Shown here: in pieces, positions 18,839-30,000 of the stretch
How the letters are laid out: the number at the start of each line of letters is the position of its first letter
How positions within the stretch are numbered: position 1 is the first letter of the stretch
Origin: Bacteroidales bacterium
Lineage (GTDB): Bacteria; Bacteroidota; Bacteroidia; Bacteroidales; VadinHA17
Direction: 5' to 3'
DNA: 64,000 nt
NCBI GenBank assembly: GCA_016715075.1
Contig: JADKBK010000015.1
Location: 1 to 64,000, forward strand
Notes under the pieces: model-generated
The model's database searches: none
Told to the model about the DNA's origin: nothing
What the model saw: only the letters and a program-made list of their open reading frames with translations
Translations under genes and position numbers: made by a program

Positions 18839-20804
18839 TTACTTTTAATTAGGACGTTCTTTTTCAAAACAATAAATTCAGCTTGCTTTTTCTGTACCTT
18901 TAAATAGAACCTCTGAATTTCAGGATACTCGGAAGGATCAAATAAAGTCCTGGTAATATTCAGATTCCCTTCAAACTCAAGGATGTTATCCGATTCCTTG
19001 CAGGTGAATTCAAATTTCCCTCCATCCTTTCCCAGGCTGATCGTAACATTTTCAGGTTTCTCAACAATTGAATACCCCTCAGGGATGTGAAATTTCATAG
19101 AAAAATTCTCTCTTTCCGGACAGCCAAAATCTATCGGGAAACTCCTCTCTGCGGAATAGAATGGATTAATAGATTCTGTTTTAAGCTGATAGGGATTAAT
19201 CAGAATCTCATTCCCGGCATTCTGAGCTCCATCGGTAATCTTAAAATTGTAGGACAGAACCAGCATGGAATCGATATTCTCAATATTACTGATTCTGAAT
19301 TCTGAGATCTCACTGTTTGGAGATGCTGATTTTAAATCGTCAAGGTACCCCTCTTCACTCTCAAGCTTAATCTCCTTTCTTATATTATATGCTGAAATAT
19401 CAGAATACCTTGTTACCATCTCTCCAGTCAGGTTACCAGAATTATCAAATGTGCAATTCAGATTATATGATCTGTAATACTTTTCGTCATTCTTAAGATC
19501 AACGAATTTCGAGTCTGTTCTGCTTATCATCCGGCCTGCTTTGTTAAGACAATCGAATGGAAGCTGATTATATGGCCTGAGACGATCAGTCGCATCAACA
19601 AGATAAAATTTGCCCCCTGCATTTACACCTGCCAAAAGATAATCAAACTGCTGCAGCATGGCAGAATTCTGATTCAGGCTTCCGTTTGACCGTGTACTGA
19701 GGATCACAGGATCAGCCGTTAAACCGGCAGACCTAAGCATTGCGATCAGGATCATATTTATTTCAGCAGAAGAGCCCTTCTCTTTATTCAGAACATATCT
19801 TAGTGAATGAGAGGCAGTAACACCATAATATCCGTCCCAAAGTAATGTGGAAGAAACATATTCATGGATCTTTTTAAGTTTCGAAAGCTCATCTGATTCA
19901 CCTGAAGTTACTGCGCCGGTAACCGACTTCAGATTAGTATTGAGCGGAGTTCCGAAATCATCTCTGTCGAGAAGCTTGGTGGTAAGGTTCTCATATGTCG
20001 GAGAGATGTTAGCATATGTTATATTGGGAAAGTCAACTCTTGCAAGTTCAAAAGTCACTCTGGTAAGGTGTTCACTGTTGCTCAGGATATATGGCTCTAC
20101 CCTGAAAGCAGGCACATTGCCTGCAGTCCATGTATTTATACTGGCAGTAATACTCTCACCCAGGAAATTGGTATTGGATTTCCCAAAATCAGTCCTGACA
20201 TCCCACGATGAACCGGAAATCAGACTCTTATAAACAAATGCATCAGGATATACAACCGTAAACGTGCTGCTGATAGCGGGAATAATGTGCTGAAAATTCC
20301 AGGGGACCAGACTGTAAAGTCTGTCTTTCATATTTATTTTATAGGAATATTCAATAACAGAGCCTTCATGCACATCCGGGAAATTGAATTTCAGTGTATT
20401 CTCTGAAGGAGTGGTATTCTCAATTATAAAGCTTTTTTTGGGAATCTTGGTTTCAATGATTTCACCGTTCCTAAGATTAAATGTAGAAGCTGTATAACTA
20501 ACAAGAGCATCATCAACCGCATAGGGGATCTCAATATTTGCATAGTCAAATCCATTACTGTTGACAATCCTTATCTTTACATCTTTTTCAAACTGAATGA
20601 AAAATCCTCTCTGGTACTGCAGTGAGGCAATACCTTTTCAGAAATGATAATAGCGTCTGCTCCCGGATCTGGTTTATAGGGCTTATTTGAAAGATCCCCG
20701 GCAGATACATTTCCGAAATAAAGGACCTTTGACTGACCTGAAACATTGAGGATAAATATACCGAGCAAAAGCGGGATGAGTGAAAGATATCTGAATTTTG
20801 ACAT
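18835..20804 (-). CDS. DUF3857/transglutaminase-like paralogue lacking the Cys (frameshifted)
   Basis: The signal peptide lies in the fragment beginning at 20804 (MSKFRYLSLIPLLLGIF). The frame breaks at the T4 run 20635-20638. With one base added it reads SEKGIASLQYQRGFFIQFEK and runs to 18835, giving 656 residues. A DUF3857 domain is followed by a transglutaminase-like core in which the usual GDCxD/K segment is GSSAEINMILIAMLRSAG. The catalytic Cys is therefore Ser, and the usual FDH motif is FDYLLAGV. I infer a non-catalytic, perhaps binding, paralogue of the next gene. It lies 16 bp after the TIG/Kelch gene and overlaps the downstream DUF3857 gene by 4 bp. Confidence 0.8.
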
Positions 20805-20820
20805 ATTAGATTATTTCAGG

Positions 20821-23619
20821 TTATTTTGAGGGGTAACTGGGATCGTATTCAAAGACATCAAAACGGGGAATATTTAAATTCAGCCCGAATCCTATATAGG
20901 CTTTATTATTTATAACAAACGAATAGGAATTATACTTGCCCCCTTCAGGTATTGTTGTCTCTGGTGCCCAGGTATTTGTTGCCGGGTCATAAACCCAGAT
21001 ATCATCGTATGCCTGACTTGAGGATTGTGATAATCCAAGGCCTGAATATCCAAGATTCCCTATTGCAAAAGAGGCTCGTCCCCAGGAATATTCTGCCAGG
21101 CCCGGGTAGGATGATAACTGGGTCCAGGTATCATTGGCAGGATCATAGCTGCAGAAGACATTGTCATTAAAGAGGACATAACCCTTATTGTTTAGTGTAA
21201 AAGATCCAACAGGAGCTTGCTGAGAATAGCCCGGGAAAGAACTCACTTCACTCCATGTTTCAGATGATGTATTAAATTTCCAGAATTTATTTGTCTGGCT
21301 ATAATCTATTGTCAATCCATAATAGAGGTACCCATCAATTGAAAGCGCCACCCCGTGTCTGTTTGTTGTAGGTTCCCTGCAGACATAAATCCATCTGAAC
21401 GTATTTGTATCAAAGCGATAAACACCCTGATTACCGATTACTATCCAGGCAGTATCACGGTTTACGACCGAAGGAACACCACCTAATCCTCCCCATTCGG
21501 GATATTCAGCTACGATGCTGAATATATTGCCGGCAGGATTGAAGGAAAGTATCTTCCCGGTATAATAATCCATCAAATATCCGACTCCGTTAAGTGAAAA
21601 AGAGATCCCGGTACTGTTAAAAGCAGGGTCTGATCTCCATGAGAGAGATTGCGGAGGGATGATCTTATTCCAGGCCGATTGGATCTCAAACAACCCCGGG
21701 CCGGACCTCAGGTACCCGCCTGATTTGACTTTTACATTATTGATTCCCCTTGGCATGCTAAGAGGGATTCTGGCCACAATTTCGGTGGGAGTTGCACTGA
21801 GCACCGTGAGTGGACTAGTGCCCCAGTATGCTTGATTATTGGAAAATACGGGACTAAAATTCCTCCCGTGAATTGTGATATCCTGACCCGGTGCAAAAAG
21901 CGGTGCTGAGACAGAAGTTATTTCGGGCGGACTCAGAACAAACGGTTCCGGATAAACAGTATGAGCGGATGCCACATGAACATCTATTTTCCTTGGAATA
22001 CTGTCAATGCCCACCGGAACCATTACAATTATTCTTGTTGCCGTGTTTGAAATTATTGTCGCTTCTGTTTCACCGTACAATTCCTCATAAAAATAGACAT
22101 GAGCCGGAGAAAGATTATCTCCATCTATCGTTATCTGATCATTAAATGTCCCTGACAGTGGATAGACATTTCTTACAATAGGATTTGTCACTATATAATC
22201 ATCCTTGTATACTGTGCTCTGGGCTCCGGCAGTAACTGTTATCTTAATTGGTCCATTAGGCAGGTTTTCAGGAACTTCACAACTAATATATGTATCAGTA
22301 AATTCAAATATATAGGCTTCATGCGTACCAAAACGGACTTTTGTTTCAGGGTACCTGCCAAAGTACTTTCCTCTCAGAACAACTAAGGATCCTGAAGTCC
22401 CCGACAATGGGGCGACAGAATTAATAAGCGGAGGAAGCAGTGTGAACGGGTCGGGAGAAACCACCTCGAACGGGGATGAACTGTTTACAACCGGATTATC
22501 ATGTTTGGAAAGGCTTTCGGGAATATAAACCCGTATTGAATCTTTATTATTCGATACAATAGAAGCTATGACACCACCTATTTTGATGATGTTTCTTTCC
22601 CGGGTCGGATGAAACTTTCCCTTAATTGTTAAAAGTGTCAGCCATGTACCCTCTTTAGGACTTATGCTGCTGATTACCGGTGGTAACAGGGTCAAATCCT
22701 GTGAAAAAGGAATGTTAAGATTGTTAATCTTAATATTTATGACGCTTTCAACAGTAACAATCTCAAGAGGAACAATAATCTTCAGAGTGTCCTTTACTTT
22801 TCTAGTAAACTTTGAAGAAAAACCAGCTATCGTAGCCGAGATTGTGTTAACAGAAGTACCAATCTGCATATCCTCCCCCAGAATTGTCAGAGTATCTCCC
22901 CATCTCACCTGTTTGGGAAAGTAATCATGCAAAACGGGAGGAATAAGTCTGAAGGTATCGAGTAAATCAACTGCCGGGTTACCTGATATCTCAACGGAGA
23001 CTAAAGATTTTAAGTCTGCAAGGTCTTTATTAACAATGATTTTCAGAGTGGAATCCGTGGCGTTGAGTGTTACGCATTGTGTCTGATTCAGCCTGACAAC
23101 GTTTTCACTTGCAATCCAGGAAAAATTTATTCCTTTGACAGTCAGAGTATCCATCCAGCGGGCAGAGTCAGGTTCAAACCCGGTAACAGAGGGACCTCCG
23201 CTTCCAAGGCTCTTAAAGGTAACAGGCAATCCGTAAACAACATGCTCAGAGGTCTGAACAAAAGCCTTTACAGTATACTCAACATCTTTTGAAAGTGAAG
23301 CATTGATAACAGCGCTGTAGGTACCAGGTGTAGCAGAGGGACCAAGGAGGATCTTATTATCGGTGAGATCGGGATAGGTAAATTTACTCCAGACAAAACC
23401 GTGATTTATAATCGATTCGGATCCCATGGAGAAGATCTCAGCACTGAATGTTGCACCCTCACTGGTGATGCCGGAAACTGGATTTGTCCTTACCCGCGGA
23501 TAACTCCTCTCCTTTGCCTTATCCTCCTCACACCGGATAAGGAATAATGCTGAAAAGACAAACACGAGAACTAAGGACAGGTCTTTAATTCTGTTATTTC
23601 TAACCTTGAATGATAACAT
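20821..23619 (-). CDS. IPT/TIG-repeat and Kelch-like propeller lipoprotein
   Basis: I choose the ATG at 23619 rather than one at 23664. The later start gives a lipoprotein signal with lipobox LIRC, and the earlier one falls inside a candidate promoter. The roughly 930 residues contain a fibronectin-like segment, then about five IPT/TIG immunoglobulin-like repeats (GTSGSLVVLRGKYFG, GTFNDQITIDGDNLS, FAPGQDITIHGRNFS) to about residue 620. A C-terminal Kelch-type beta-propeller follows with repeated LNNKGYVLF, AIGNLGYSGLG and VINNKAYIGFG strands. Likely surface-exposed and binding carbohydrate or protein; the ligand is unknown. It heads the operon with the two DUF3857 genes (16-bp gap). Confidence 0.85.
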   Translation of the reverse strand: MLSFKVRNNRIKDLSLVLVFVFSALFLIRCEEDKAKERSYPRVRTNPVSGITSEGATFSAEIFSMGSESIINHGFVWSKFTYPDLTDNKILLGPSATPGTYSAVINASLSKDVEYTVKAFVQTSEHVVYGLPVTFKSLGSGGPSVTGFEPDSARWMDTLTVKGINFSWIASENVVRLNQTQCVTLNATDSTLKIIVNKDLADLKSLVSVEISGNPAVDLLDTFRLIPPVLHDYFPKQVRWGDTLTILGEDMQIGTSVNTISATIAGFSSKFTRKVKDTLKIIVPLEIVTVESVINIKINNLNIPFSQDLTLLPPVISSISPKEGTWLTLLTIKGKFHPTRERNIIKIGGVIASIVSNNKDSIRVYIPESLSKHDNPVVNSSSPFEVVSPDPFTLLPPLINSVAPLSGTSGSLVVLRGKYFGRYPETKVRFGTHEAYIFEFTDTYISCEVPENLPNGPIKITVTAGAQSTVYKDDYIVTNPIVRNVYPLSGTFNDQITIDGDNLSPAHVYFYEELYGETEATIISNTATRIIVMVPVGIDSIPRKIDVHVASAHTVYPEPFVLSPPEITSVSAPLFAPGQDITIHGRNFSPVFSNNQAYWGTSPLTVLSATPTEIVARIPLSMPRGINNVKVKSGGYLRSGPGLFEIQSAWNKIIPPQSLSWRSDPAFNSTGISFSLNGVGYLMDYYTGKILSFNPAGNIFSIVAEYPEWGGLGGVPSVVNRDTAWIVIGNQGVYRFDTNTFRWIYVCREPTTNRHGVALSIDGYLYYGLTIDYSQTNKFWKFNTSSETWSEVSSFPGYSQQAPVGSFTLNNKGYVLFNDNVFCSYDPANDTWTQLSSYPGLAEYSWGRASFAIGNLGYSGLGLSQSSSQAYDDIWVYDPATNTWAPETTIPEGGKYNSYSFVINNKAYIGFGLNLNIPRFDVFEYDPSYPSK

Positions 23620-23661
23620 AATAATATGGTTTGTGCCGACTGTAAACAGATTGTATAGGAT

Positions 23662-23669
23662 CAAATTTA
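23662..23669 (-). promoter_or_regulatory. Candidate -7 element for the TIG/DUF3857 operon
   Basis: On the minus strand this reads TAAATTTG, a match to TAnnTTTG. Transcription would start near 23655, which supports the translation start at 23619. No clear -33 TTTG is seen at the right distance. Confidence 0.4.
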
Positions 23670-23753
23670 ATTAAATATTAATGTTTTATTCTTCTCTGTC
23701 ACGTTTTTTTGAATTTTATTGTAATTTAGTCGGAGAAAGTCTGAAAGTCTGTC

Positions 23754-25032
23754 ATGAAAACAATCAAATCGCTGGTATTAATCTTTTTTATCTCCTTTTC
23801 TGTACAGAGCCTATTCGCACAGAAAATCTTCAGGGAGGGATATATTGTAAAAAATTCCGGGGAATCACTTACCGGCCTTGTTCAGTATTCGGACAAGCAG
23901 GGCATACCTTCCACCTGTACCTTCAAAAGATTTGATATAGCCAGGGAAGTGGTATATATGCCATCAGAGATCCGGGCATTTGGATACAGAAATGGAAACA
24001 GATACGAAGCCAGGGAAATTGATAACAAAATCACTTTTCTCGAAGTTATTGCCACGGGCAGGATTATTTTGTACCAGAAAGGATCAAAATATTATATCGA
24101 TAAGGATCATCTTGGACTTGTTGAACTTAAAAACGGTCCGGTCATATATAATACTGCTGAAGGAAAGAAAGAATATAACAATCTCCCGGCATTCCTGACC
24201 TCTGTCACTGAAGGAAAAGCCGGCCCTGTTTCGGGTAAATTCAATGTTAAGGAAGAAATTCTTCCTCTTGTCGTTTCTTATAATAAGGCATCGGGAAACA
24301 GCTATAATGTATTCAACCGGTCAATTTCGGAGAAACAGCTGACCAGTGAAACATGGAAGTCAGGCGCTGCCACAACAAGATTTGGTGTTGTATCAGGGAT
24401 CAATATGTATAAACTCAACCTGAAATTCAATCCTGACATGTTCGGACATACCAATGAAGATTATGTCCCGAATCCTGAAAATGAGACCGGGCTGGTATTA
24501 GGACTGACTTATGAAAGGCTGCTTTCAAGAAGAACCGACCGGTTTTCTGCAAGGATTGATATTCTGGTTAACAAGCAGGATTTTTATTGCTATAGTGAAC
24601 GGGAAAATAATGTCGGAGGGATAACCAGGGATGATGCAAATTTCAGTTTTATGGGAATAAAGCTTCCGGTTCTCTTTCAGTATTCACTTACCGGAGGAAG
24701 GATTGTCCCCTATGTAAATGCCGGTATAGCGTATCAGTATTTCATAAAAACTGAATACTCTCATATCGCTGAGGAAGAGAATACCTTTCATGAAATATAC
24801 ACTTATCATGACAGTAATATGCTGTTTAGAAAAGGTGCGCTTACGGGTGTGGCAGGTTTGGGTGTAAGAACCAAGGATCTTCAGCAGCATGAATATCCAT
24901 CTGATGTACATGATGGAATACGGGCAGGGACTATTTCTGAATACCGATCCGACAGATACCAACAACAGACAGAATTCTCCTTACGTTGAAAGCGCTCTCC
25001 AGTCAACTATCATGCTGGGGATCACCTTCTGA
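23754..25032 (+). CDS. Outer-membrane beta-barrel-like protein (frameshifted)
   Basis: A signal peptide (cleaved near LFA-Q, residue 22) is followed by a domain seen in Bacteroidota surface proteins (GYIVKNSGESLTGLVQY) and, from about residue 210, amphipathic strands typical of a porin-family/PorT-like barrel. The frame is lost near GVRTKD at the GG pair 24875-24876. Removing one G gives GVRTKIFSSMNIHLMYMMEY, and the protein then ends at 25032 with SALQSTIMLGITF. A terminal Phe is what outer-membrane barrels require. The restored length is 425 residues. The uncorrected frame would instead end at 24989 with a hydrophilic tail. Function is unknown. It converges on the histidine kinase gene 14 bp away. 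Confidence 0.75.
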
Positions 25033-25046
25033 GCCGGAGAGGCAAT

Positions 25047-27801
25047 TTACTTATTGGAATATGCAATAATCAGGTTCAGCAGCTCATCCCTGTTGACAGG
25101 TTTGGATATATATCCCGAGCATCCTGCTGCGATAACCGATTCGCGGTCACCTGAAAGGGCATAGGCAGTCTGGGCTATGACCTTCACATTTTCATTCATC
25201 GATTTGATGATCTTCGTAAGTTCAAGACCGTTGATATCAGGAAGTTTTACGTCCATGAGTATAATATCGATCCCGGGATTCTGCTTAATGAGCTCAATAG
25301 CCTCTTTCCCGTTGACAGCACGAAGCACCCTGACCCTGTTCTTCAGAATCTCATTCAGATATAGCCAGTTTATCTCTTCATCTTCCACAACCATAATTGT
25401 CATGCCCAGATCCAGAGGTCTGAACTTCAGAACCTTTTCCTTCTGAAAGGTTTTTTCAGAAGCAGCTTTATACGGAAGCTTAAAGGAGAATCTTGAACCT
25501 TTTCCAAAACTGATTGCACCCTTATACTCCCTCCCAGCTTTTCAACATATGCTTTGGTAATTGCGAGTCCCAGACCTGTACCTCCATATGTTTTTGTATA
25601 GTTCGATTCAACCTGTCTGAACCTTTCAAAAATAATGCTCTGCAGCTCAGGTTCTATCCCTATTCCGGTATCCTCCACTTCAAACTTTATATCTCCGTTG
25701 ACGAGCTCACATCTCAGAATTATCCTCCCTGAAGGGGTAAATTTCAAGGCGTTACTAAAAAGATTATCAAAAATCTGCCTCAGCTTGGTCCTGTCTGATA
25801 CTATCCAGGAACTGGAGTTGAGATTGCACCTGTGCTGGTCTATTTCAAGCTTAACTCCTTTTTCGCGGGCGGTTGTGGAATAAAAGGTAACCAGTTCATT
25901 AAGAAGAATACTGAGGTCGAATGCAGATTCATTCAATTCAATCTGGCCGGCTTCAATCTTTGAAATGTCAATTATATCATTTACAATATGAAGCAGCTGC
26001 TCACAGCTTGAATTGACTATTTTCAGATATGATTCCCTGGTTTCCTTAGGCAGCTGCGGATCTGCCAGCATCATCGAAAAGCCCATTATTCCATTCATGG
26101 GAGTTCTTATCTCATGACTCATATTAGCAAGAAATGCAGATTTCAGACGGTCACTCTCCTCTGCCTTTTCCTTAGCCTCAATCAGCTGCCTGTTACTTTC
26201 AATTATAACCTCCCTGGCTTTAAACTGCTCAATAACATTTTCGAATGATACGCCTACGCAGTTGTCTGGCAGAGGAAAGGCATTTAATGTGTAGGCACCC
26301 TCAAGAACCCTCTCATCACTGTAGAATAATTCGTCAAACTGAATTGAATTTTTTGTCCTGACCACATTTGCATAAGCTTCAGGGATCCCCTTTGCCCTCA
26401 GACCAGGGAAGTTTTCATCGAGGGTATTTCCAAGAAGATCTTTGGCTGCAATTCCAGTCAGTCTCTCTGCAGCAGGGTTGGTTCCAATCATCCTTAGGGT
26501 ACTGTCATCATCAATATTTTCCATATGATAGATATGGAGACCTGTTCTGATATTCATAAATATATCTGACGCCTGCTGAAGTTCCTTGTTGATCATCAGG
26601 ATCTGATCGTTTCTCCATCTCAGTTCCTGGTTAAGGGCGGCATACTCCTCATTCTGTATACGAAGAAGTTTCTCATTTTCCCTTAGCCTCTCCTCAGCAA
26701 TTAACCTCTCCGATACATCACGCAGGGATCCTTCAACACCCATTATTTTGCCGTCCGGCCCCTGGAGGATATGAATATTGGCAGAAACAGATATCTCCTT
26801 TCCGTACTTTGATTTTAAACTGACAATATAGTCTTCAACCTCTCCTTTGATGGCCAATATTTTCATAAGCTCTTCCCTGTCACCAGGATTGAGATATACA
26901 TCATCCACTTTCATCCCGATAAGCTCCTCTGGCTTATACCCCGAATACCTTTCAATTGAAGGGCTTATTTCAACAATCCGGCCATCTATATCTGCCTGGT
27001 AGAAAATATCCTGCACATTCTCAAATATCTTTCTGTATTTCTCCTCGCTCTTTTTCAGCAGATCCTCAGTTTCTTTACGATATGTTATATCCCGAACTGT
27101 GGAGAGAATTACTGATTTACCCTCAAGGGAAAACAGATGATTACTTATTTCTACAGGTATTTTCACTCCTGCTTTGGTCATATGAATGCCTTCCCATACA
27201 ATATGTCTGTCTCTTCTGAGCCTTTCCATTACTACCGGCACATTATCAAGACTTTCAGGAGCATCAAGATCCAGCGGACCCATTGTCAGGAGTTCTTCTT
27301 TGGTATATCCCAGACGTTCAGATGCAATTTCATTCACTTCAAGGAATCTGCCAGGCATTCCGTCAGGGTTCATTTCATGTACAAAGAGCGCATCATTGAT
27401 ATTTTCAAAAAGGAGCTTGTAACGCTCCTCATTCATCTTTGCTGATTCCTCAGCAATCCGCTTCTCGGTCAGGTCCTTACTCAGTGAAAATATTGCCGGC
27501 TTACCATCCCAGGTTCCCTGGGAAATATTGGTTTCTACATGAATAAGTTCACCTTTTCTTGAAATCAAAGGGATTGGACAATAGCTCCTCTTTGAGGACA
27601 GGATCTCCTGAAGGAAAACCTCAGCTTCTTTCTGAAATTCGGGAGGGTGTAATGAAAATATCGATTTCCCGACCAGTTCGTCCGGCTCATACTGAAGTTT
27701 CTCGGCTGCTGTTTTATTTGACTCAATAATCAATCCCTCTTCGTCAAATACAAAGAGGAGATCAGGTGACGATTGAAAGAATGAATAAAAATTTCTTTCA
27801 T
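25047..27801 (-). CDS. Multi-PAS hybrid histidine kinase with receiver (frameshifted)
   Basis: Domains in order: a PAS around the start, PAS at about 105-225, 230-350 and 385-500, HisKA with phospho-His in FLANMSHEIRTPMNG, HATPase_c with N box (FDNLFSNALKF), G1 (VEDTGIGIEPE) and G2 (GGTGLGLAI), then a receiver with phospho-Asp in IILMDVKLPDINGLE and CheY-like Lys in ISKPVN. Kinase and receiver are split by a one-base loss in the run at 25500-25503; restored, they join through KLPYKAASEKTFQKEKVLKF. PAS-like sequence also extends upstream of TTG 27733, so I propose ATG 27801 with one more base lost near 27792-27794. That gives 918 residues, cytosolic, with no membrane segment. The 5' end is uncertain. 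Confidence 0.8.
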
Positions 27802-27866
27802 CTCGGTCACTCCCAGGTGATACTGCTATTTTGCTATCTTTTAACAGATTACTGACTTTTCGTGGT

Positions 27867-27874
27867 CAAATATA
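27867..27874 (-). promoter_or_regulatory. Candidate -7 element for the hybrid kinase
   Basis: On the minus strand this reads TATATTTG, matching TAnnTTTG. The implied transcription start near 27860 leaves the ATG at 27801 as the first AUG and excludes the upstream in-frame ATG before the TGA. Only half of the promoter signature is present. Confidence 0.4.
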
Positions 27875-27961
27875 TAAAATTATTGCAAACCTGAAAACGA
27901 TGACACTAATTTTTATCATTCAAATCATAATCAAGGCACTACTGCTGTAAATCATGCTTCC

Positions 27962-29204
27962 TCATACAGCGCTTTTTACTTTATATCCCTTAAGGCCAAA
28001 AAAGATTATGAATGCAAAACAAATCAGCGGAACAGCAAATCCAAATGCCATTTTTGAAATATCCGCGATCCACCCCATGAACATGGGACAAACTGCTCCT
28101 CCTGCAACCATCATAACAAGGAAAGAGGATCCTTTCTTGGTAAGTCCTCCCAGATCTTTTATCCCGAGGGCAAATATTGTGGGGAACATAATCGACATGC
28201 AGAAATATGTAGTGTAAATTGCAATCAGAGAAAGCCAGCCCAGTCCGAGAATTACAAAGACCATTGCCAGAACATTAATTGCCGCATAAAGAGCGAGCAT
28301 CTGGTTGGGTTTAAACCAGGTCATCATAATACTTCCAGAGAACCTGCCTGCCATGAAAAAGACAAATCCTAATGAGAGCAGATAGGCTGCCTTTTCATTG
28401 CTGAACTGTGGCATTGTCTCAGTGACATAATTGATAAAGAAGCTGTTTATTCCAGTCTGTGCTGCAACATAAAGGAACTGTGAAATAACTGCATATTTAA
28501 AGTGCGGATACTTCAGCAGGTCCCTGAATTTTCCCTTGTCGCCATGCGCATCAAATTCTCCTTCATGTATCTCAGGCATCCTGGTTACCGTGAACAAAAT
28601 TGCCACAAGAAGAACCAGTGTTCCGATTATCATATAAGGCAGTGTCATGGAAGCAAATTTATTTGGATCATTGCTGTTTCCTCCCAGTATAAGCAATCCG
28701 CCTATCGCCGGCCCCATTATCCAGCCCAACCCGTTAAAGGACTGCGAAAGGTTAAGTCGCTGCTCAGATGTCTCACTTGGCCCCAGTACCGTTGAAAAAG
28801 GATTCGCGGCTGTCTCAAGGCATGTGAGTCCGCAGGCGATAACAAACAAACAAAAGAGTGTAAATTCAAATGTCTGGATATGAGCTGCAGGCATAAACAG
28901 AAAGGCTCCAAATGCGTATGTAAGAAGCCCGAATATAATACCCTTTTTATAACCGAAACGGTTCATTATCAGACCAGCTGGAATTGCCATCACAGCATAT
29001 CCTCCGTACAGCGCAGCCTGAACCCAGCCGGATCGGGCTTTTGTTATTCCAAGGATATCCTGAAAGTGCTTATTAAGTACATCAAGCAGACTATGGGCAA
29101 AACCCCAGAGGGAAAAAAAGAGTGGTAACAAGAATAAACGGTATTAAAAACCCTTGAGTAACTAGTTTCTGATGTTTACCGGCGGTGGAAGTGTGGTTTG
29201 TCAT
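27962..29204 (-). CDS. MFS sugar:proton symporter, FucP/NagP-like (frameshifted near start)
   Basis: Twelve predicted membrane segments and the motifs WGFAHSLLDVLNKHFQDILG, GLTCLETAANPF and QSFNGLGWIMGP place this in the FucP/GluP sugar symporter family of the major facilitator superfamily. The natural start is ATG 29204 (MTNHTSTAGKHQKLVTQGFL), but the frame breaks at an A7 run (29113-29119, T7 in the sense strand). With six bases it reads VTTLFSLWGFAHS and gives 413 residues. Without correction only an internal TTG start would be available. Inner-membrane uptake of a hexose or deoxyhexose is expected; the substrate cannot be told. It stands alone, downstream of a hairpin repeat. Confidence 0.85.
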
Positions 29205-29330
29205 AAACAATATTGGTTTAAAGACACAAGATTGTTATGATTTATGACTTTACCAAGAATTTATCATTGAAATTAAAACCAGAAGCTTCTTATAAGTTAA
29301 AAATGATTTAACAGAACTAAACAAAGGAAC

Positions 29331-29388
29331 AACAGAGGTACACAGATCTAAGAATTTACAATTCTTCTGGTCACTCAGTACCTCTGTT
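29331..29388. repeat. Intergenic hairpin repeat, CAGAGGTAC family
   Basis: AACAGAGGTAC (29331-29341) is perfectly complementary to GTACCTCTGTT (29378-29388). Inside it AAGAATT and AATTCTT form a second perfect 7-bp stem around TAC. It resembles the CCTCTGTG repeat at 8.1 kb in sequence and layout, and lies between the MFS gene and yceI. Confidence 0.75.
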
Positions 29389-29426
29389 CATCCTCTTTAC
29401 AACTCTGTGTGCGCAGGGAAATTCAA

Positions 29427-29993
29427 TTATTTCACAAACAGACTTACTTTCAGCTTGAACTCGTCAAAGATTGTTTTATCTCCAAGGTTATCTATGAAAG
29501 AACCCGAACCATAACGGATATTATACTTCGTTCTGTCCACAATGATATTGGCAAAAAACCATAATCCATCATCTTTTTTCTGCAAAGCAGCCTTGAATTC
29601 GATTGGATTACTCACTCCTTTGATAGTAAGTGTACCTGAAACTACTCCTGTTCCTTTCTCGAAAGAAGTACTTCCGGTAATTATAAGCTTTGCTTCCGGG
29701 AAATTAGAGGTCCCGAAAAAATCATCAGATTTGAGATGCCCTTCAAGACGTTCATTAGATTCTGAGTCTTTAAGGGATGCCATATCAATAATAAATTCAC
29801 CCGAAACAATTTTGTTATCATTCCAGTTAAGCTGGCCTGATTTCAGAGCGATAGACCCTGTGTGCTGTCCTGTTACTTTTTCACCTAACCATTGTAATTT
29901 TGTTTGCTGAGTGTCTGCAGTATATTTATTCTGTGCATAAATATTAAGTACTGCAAGAACCATAAGAACTGATAGTGTAATAATGTGTTTCAT
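29427..29993 (-). CDS. YceI-like family periplasmic lipid-binding protein
   Basis: The 188-residue product has a signal peptide (cleaved after IYA) and the full YceI lipocalin-like pattern. It begins YTADTQQTKLQWLGEKVTGQHTGSI, a typical YceI first strand set, then VSGEFIIDMASLKD, LKSDDFFGTSNFPEAKL and the closing GDKTIFDEFKLKVSLF. Family members bind isoprenoid or other long hydrophobic molecules in the periplasm and are often stress-induced. A perfect 10-bp inverted repeat just upstream (30001-30026) suggests direct control by a dimeric repressor, though none is encoded nearby. Intact, and probably monocistronic. Confidence 0.9.
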   Translation of the reverse strand: MKHIITLSVLMVLAVLNIYAQNKYTADTQQTKLQWLGEKVTGQHTGSIALKSGQLNWNDNKIVSGEFIIDMASLKDSESNERLEGHLKSDDFFGTSNFPEAKLIITGSTSFEKGTGVVSGTLTIKGVSNPIEFKAALQKKDDGLWFFANIIVDRTKYNIRYGSGSFIDNLGDKTIFDEFKLKVSLFVK

Positions 29994-30000
29994 TAGTTAA

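Noticed and set aside
25047..25403. Stand-alone single-domain response regulator
   Set aside because: The kinase frame joins it directly once one base is restored at 25500-25503, with a sensible linker, so it is better read as the receiver of a hybrid kinase.
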